Assembly: GCA_004294385.1 (NCBI GenBank)
Contig: REAP01000044.1
Coordinates: 1 to 45,380 of the forward strand
Length of the DNA stretch: 45,380 bases
Source: Oscillatoriales cyanobacterium
GTDB taxonomy: Bacteria; Cyanobacteriota; Cyanobacteriia; Cyanobacteriales; Microcoleaceae
Reading direction: 5' to 3'
In this document: one piece after another, positions 42,064 through 45,380 of the stretch
Layout: each line of letters begins with the position of its first letter
Position numbering within the stretch: position 1 is the first letter of the stretch
Position numbers and translations under genes: made by a program
The notes under the pieces: generated by a model
Database searches by the model: none
What the model saw: the letters and a program-made list of their open reading frames with translations, nothing else
Told to the model about the DNA's origin: nothing

Positions 42064-43470
42064 ATGAGTATGAAAATAGGACGAGGAATTAAATCGGATG
42101 TTTTTTGGTGTTGGCTGCTGATAGCAGTTCCTATGGTTGGTATTGTGGTGATTAATTTGCCGCCGAATTTACGTTTGATTGCGGATCAGTTTTCTGAAAA
42201 GAGTCCGGCAAATCTTGATGCTAATTACCGATATCATTTTTCGGATGTTTTGAGAAATAATCCGAATCAAAAGGAAGCACTTCAACAAGAAATTGCTTTT
42301 TATCAGCAGCGGTTGACTGTTGATTCAAAAAGTGGTTTGAACAGGGCTGCATTGGCTGGGGTTTATTTGAAAATGGGTCGCGCTACTGGGGAGGGCGGTT
42401 GGTTTTTGTTGGCTGAACAAGCGGCTCAAAGATCGATCGCAGATTTGCCTTTTAACAACAATGGTGCGCTGTTGGTTTTAGCTCGAATTGCTGAGGCTAG
42501 ACACGATTTTGTGACTGCTTTGCGCTTGGCGAAACAAGTGGGTTTTGATAATGAAGATGCGATCGCACTTTCGGTCACATCTCACTTAGCAATGGGAAAA
42601 GTCACTGAGGCGAACGCAGCAGCGGAAGCTTTAGTGAATCGCCTTCCCAGCTTGGGTTCCCTGACTTTGAGGGCTTTGGCGAGGGAGTCTCAGGGGCGAG
42701 ATGCTGAGGTTTTGCAGGATTATCAACAAGCTTTGGCGCTGGAGGAGCCGGGAGAGGTGGCGGGTTCGGCTCGGACTCGATCGCTCTTAGGTCGATTTTA
42801 CAGCCGTCGTGGGCAGTTTGTGCAGGCGAAAGCGCTATTTTTGGAAACTTTGCGGTTGCTACCTCGATACCCGCTAGCGTTGATTTATATGGCAGATTTG
42901 GAAGTGCGATCGGGCAATTATCGGGAAGCAGAAAGTTATTACAGCAAGGTTTCTGCCTATTCTGGAGGGGCTGCGACGGTGTACGATCGCATTGTCGATC
43001 GCGGTATGGCTAGAGTTAAGCAGTTACAGGGAGATGCGATCGCATCCAGAAAACTCCTGGACAAAGCTGAGGCTGGGCTACGACAGGAACAGGTTTTGGG
43101 AGTTCGCGGATTCGGACACCGCCGGGATTTGGCGAGTTTGCTGCTAGAAAAAGGTCGATCGCAGGATATCGCCGAAGCATTGGCATTAATGAAACAGGAA
43201 GTGAAAATTCGCAGGGATGCTGTGACGCTGGATACCTTAGCCTGGGCGCTTTCCAGTGCTGGTGAGTGGCAAAAGGCTGATGATGTGATGGCCGAAATAG
43301 TGCGATCGGGCATTCGAGATGCGGGTATGTTCGATCGGGCTGGTGCGATCGCGCATAAGTTAGGTAAAAATACTGAATCTCGTGCTTATTTCCAAAAGGC
43401 TAAGGAAATTGATCCTAATCTCAAAAGGCGATCGGGTCAAGCATTAGGTTTAGGAAATGATGAATTTTGA
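42064..43470 (+). CDS. TPR-repeat protein, membrane-anchored
   Basis: About 468 aa. One N-terminal membrane segment (about residues 14-34, WCWLLIAVPMVGIVVI) places the rest outside the cytoplasm or on the membrane face. At least six TPR-like helix pairs follow (for example RAALAGVYLKMGRA, LLVLARIAEARHDFVTAL, ALIYMADLEVRSGNYREAESYY, LAWALSSAGEWQKADDVM, AGAIAHKLGKNTESRAYFQKAKEIDP). These are scaffolds for protein contacts. ATG 42064 avoids translating the repeat upstream. It sits between DUF4331 and NicO genes (111 and 89 bp) and is a candidate assembly factor. Confidence 0.82.
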   Translation: MSMKIGRGIKSDVFWCWLLIAVPMVGIVVINLPPNLRLIADQFSEKSPANLDANYRYHFSDVLRNNPNQKEALQQEIAFYQQRLTVDSKSGLNRAALAGVYLKMGRATGEGGWFLLAEQAAQRSIADLPFNNNGALLVLARIAEARHDFVTALRLAKQVGFDNEDAIALSVTSHLAMGKVTEANAAAEALVNRLPSLGSLTLRALARESQGRDAEVLQDYQQALALEEPGEVAGSARTRSLLGRFYSRRGQFVQAKALFLETLRLLPRYPLALIYMADLEVRSGNYREAESYYSKVSAYSGGAATVYDRIVDRGMARVKQLQGDAIASRKLLDKAEAGLRQEQVLGVRGFGHRRDLASLLLEKGRSQDIAEALALMKQEVKIRRDAVTLDTLAWALSSAGEWQKADDVMAEIVRSGIRDAGMFDRAGAIAHKLGKNTESRAYFQKAKEIDPNLKRRSGQALGLGNDEF

Positions 43471-43559
43471 GACTAATCGTCCTGTATTCATCTCTCTCTT
43501 CTCTTCCTCTGCGCTCTCTGTGACCTCTGCGGTTCAATCATCTATAAAAGGAAGTATTT

Positions 43560-45188
43560 ATGCAAAACAAATCAAAGCGATTTCCAAAATTTTTCATCCT
43601 ATTTTTTGTGACACTTTCATTATTACTAACAACCTCAATCAGTCCAGTTTACTCACACTGGGCAGATTTATCCGTAGCAGAAATAGTAGTCAACGATTCC
43701 CAAACCGAAATAACCTTAACCTTCCCAACCGGCTTAACAAAATTTGCAGACGACAATCAAGACAGTCAGCTACAACCCGCTGAAGTTCGCAACCACAAAA
43801 CACAGCTAGCAAAGTTTTTTAGCCAAAATATTACCATCAAAAACAGTAGCGGAATTCCTGGAAATGTAGCAGTCAAACCGCTAGAAATAGCAGCAAAAAC
43901 AGCCACCTTAATTCAGCAGCCCAATACCCACAGCACTTTATTTTTAGACTACACCTGGCCCGCAGTTGCTCAAATACCAACTCCTAATTTACCTACTTCC
44001 AATTTAACCTCAAAAAGCAAGTTTTCGATTAATTATCATCTATTTGTGCCAGGAATAACCACAGCTAGCTGTCAAGCAACAATTGTCCAAGCAGGCGCGA
44101 TCAAGAGCTTTGTATTTACACCACAAAATCGGGAATTTTTATTATCACAAAATGAATCAATCTGGGATGCAAGTTGGAGTTTGCTATTAGCATTAGCAGG
44201 AGCATTTACTTGGGGAGCTATCCACGCGATGTCGCCCGGACACGGAAAAACAATTGTTGGCGCTTATTTGGTAGGTTCGCGGGCTACTCCCCTACACGCT
44301 GTATTTTTAGCAGCGACAACTACTATTACTCACACAGCAGGCGTGTTTGCTGTGGGCGGAATTACTCTGTTTGCTTCTCATTTAATTGACCCAGAAAAAC
44401 TGACTCCTTGGTTGAATTTAATTTCTGGTTTTTTGGTAGCTTTAATTGGCTTCAAGCTACTTATCGAAAGAACCAAAAATAGCTTCGTAGTCAAGAGTTC
44501 AGTCATTAAATATGTCAAGACTAGAATATTTAATCCAAATTGGAATTTCAGGAGTCAAGTCCTAAATATAGCAACCGCCAAGGCTATTTGGTCATTGAGC
44601 CCTTCGACGCAGTTTATCCTGAGCGTAGCCGAAGGGCTCAGGATAAACTCCGTCGAAATGTTCACTTCGACTACGCTCAGTGACCGGAAGAGTCCTAACA
44701 GCCAAGACGGTTCCTACACAAACTATGAGGAACCAGTTAATCTATTAAATCGGGGGAGTTGGGAAAGAGAATTTAAGCCTGTGAAACCAAAAATATCTGA
44801 GCATTATCATCATCACGGAGATGGCCGTGTTCACTCACATTTACCTCCGGGAGCTGATGGTGTTCCTGTTACTTGGAAAAGCTTATTAGCATTGGGAATT
44901 TCTGGCGGTTTGTTGCCTTGTCCTTCGGCTTTGGTGATGCTATTAAGTGCGTCAGCTTTGGGTAGTGTTGGTTTGGGTATGACGCTGGTGGTAGCTTTTA
45001 GTTTGGGATTGGCTTTGGTGTTGACTGCGATCGGATTAATCTTGGTTTATGCGAAAGGAAAGTTTGATCAACTCCCAAAACAAATGGCGGTAGTACAGTT
45101 TTTGCCTGGGATTAGTGCGATGTTAGTAATGTTATTGGGATTGGGAATTACGGGACAGGCAATGTTGCAGATATTGGCTATGAATTAA
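43560..45188 (+). CDS. NicO/RcnA-family nickel-cobalt transporter
   Basis: A 542-aa membrane protein. A signal peptide (about 1-32) precedes an exported N-terminal domain (about 33-205) of unknown role. The NicO transporter core starts at about 205: AIHAMSPGHGKTIVGAYLVG (signature with metal-binding His/Asp-like residues), HAVFLAATTTITHTAGV, a His-rich loop HYHHHGDGRVHSHLPPG before the second half, and ISGGLLPCPSALVMLLSA. Six membrane helices are apparent. Between the halves, residues about 346-375 (LSPSTQFILSVAEGLRINS in part) are encoded by palindromic repeat DNA (44595-44682). A ribosome site AAGGAAG precedes ATG. It may export or import Ni/Co; the direction is not evident. Confidence 0.87.
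   Translation: MQNKSKRFPKFFILFFVTLSLLLTTSISPVYSHWADLSVAEIVVNDSQTEITLTFPTGLTKFADDNQDSQLQPAEVRNHKTQLAKFFSQNITIKNSSGIPGNVAVKPLEIAAKTATLIQQPNTHSTLFLDYTWPAVAQIPTPNLPTSNLTSKSKFSINYHLFVPGITTASCQATIVQAGAIKSFVFTPQNREFLLSQNESIWDASWSLLLALAGAFTWGAIHAMSPGHGKTIVGAYLVGSRATPLHAVFLAATTTITHTAGVFAVGGITLFASHLIDPEKLTPWLNLISGFLVALIGFKLLIERTKNSFVVKSSVIKYVKTRIFNPNWNFRSQVLNIATAKAIWSLSPSTQFILSVAEGLRINSVEMFTSTTLSDRKSPNSQDGSYTNYEEPVNLLNRGSWEREFKPVKPKISEHYHHHGDGRVHSHLPPGADGVPVTWKSLLALGISGGLLPCPSALVMLLSASALGSVGLGMTLVVAFSLGLALVLTAIGLILVYAKGKFDQLPKQMAVVQFLPGISAMLVMLLGLGITGQAMLQILAMN
44595..44682. repeat. Palindromic repeat cluster inserted in the NicO coding frame
   Basis: TGAGCCCTTCG (44595-44605) pairs with CGAAGGGCTCA (44630-44640), and AGTTTATCCTGAG (44611-44623) pairs with CTCAGGATAAACT (44637-44649); CACTTCGACTACGCTCAGTG (44663-44682) is the reverse complement of 5094-5113. 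The 88 bp are read in frame in the loop between transporter halves. Confidence 0.8.
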
Positions 45189-45195
45189 TACTTTT

Positions 45196-45279
45196 AGTTA
45201 ATATAGAGGACACGGCAGTTAATATAGAGGACACGGCAGTTAATATAGAGGACACGGCAGTTAATATAGAGGACACGGC
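45196..45279. repeat. Four tandem 21-bp repeats
   Basis: AGTTAATATAGAGGACACGGC repeated four times without change; each ends with a half of the ggacacggc palindrome. Confidence 0.9.
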
Positions 45280-45283
45280 AGTG

Positions 45284-45380
45284 CCCATAGGTGTCAACTT
45301 AAGGTCAAACCTATAGTCCGGCAGGGGTTGAAACCCCCGCCTCAAAGCTAAAGTCCTCTAAAAGAGGACTGAAGAGAAGA
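45284..45380 (+). mobile_element. MITE-like element, copy 3 (cut by window end)
   Basis: CCCATAGGTGTCAACTTAAG at 45284-45303, then the shared AGTCCGGCAGGGGTTGAAACC core and AGTCCTCTaaaAGAGGACT hairpin (45352-45370). It follows a half palindrome ggacacggcagtg, as at copies 1 and 2. Confidence 0.65.

Overview
The window reads as chromosome of a filamentous, Oscillatoriales-like cyanobacterium (Microcoleus/Oscillatoria/Phormidium type). The grounds are the very frequent HIP1 octamer (gcgatcgc), heptameric tandem repeats of the taactaa / ttagtca / gattttg kinds, many dispersed palindromes, and cyanobacterial gene types: 429-aa GlgC, AvaK-like PRC/DUF2382 proteins, REC-GAF-adenylate cyclase, purA next to rplY, and a vMAP-type helix-turn-helix protein. 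No tRNA, rRNA, CRISPR array or intact transposase gene was seen.

Layout. 0-9 kb: DnaJ/CbpA-like chaperone, a Cys-rich mini-protein, glgC and a GH13 glucanohydrolase, then leftward hisC, a ROK glucokinase and a YqiA-like hydrolase (glycogen/glucose theme). 9-19.3 kb: a tightly packed, partly overlapping signalling operon: dCache-HAMP-PAS hybrid kinase, REC-histidine kinase, single-domain REC, second hybrid kinase, and a REC-GAF class III cyclase that probably delivers cAMP as output. 19.4-24.3 kb: DUF1499 protein, two PRC/DUF2382 proteins, glutathione peroxidase, a 37-aa membrane protein, a VOC-fold protein and a small NPFTTYRDP-motif protein. 24.7-29.8 kb: PAS-GAF histidine kinase, STAS protein, cynS and clpX. 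29.9-32 kb: a small defence-like cluster (Uma2 nuclease-like, Phd/RelE-type toxin-antitoxin, and a HTH-pentapeptide-nuclease-like protein). 32-34 kb: lipoprotein and double PPC-domain protein. 34-38.1 kb: adenosine deaminase-like gene divergent from a broken purA, a cassette of three orphan small genes, and rplY. 38.4-45.2 kb: a DUF732-like secreted protein, an ECF sigma factor with a cupin anti-sigma factor, and a divergent operon of a DUF4331 protein, a TPR protein and a NicO-family Ni/Co transporter.

Most notable: (1) two matching bipartite promoter-like motifs (AGATCC-N16-CGTATA) between the ECF sigma factor and the DUF4331-TPR-NicO genes, suggesting an undescribed stress regulon; (2) the vMAP-HTH/pentapeptide/nuclease-like fusion beside a toxin-antitoxin pair; (3) a deletion of about 34 nt in purA that removes the catalytic His and shifts the frame; (4) short terminal-inverted-repeat elements sitting in the middle of a palindromic repeat, at both window edges and at 24.6 kb; (5) palindromic repeats that have entered coding frames in at least four genes.
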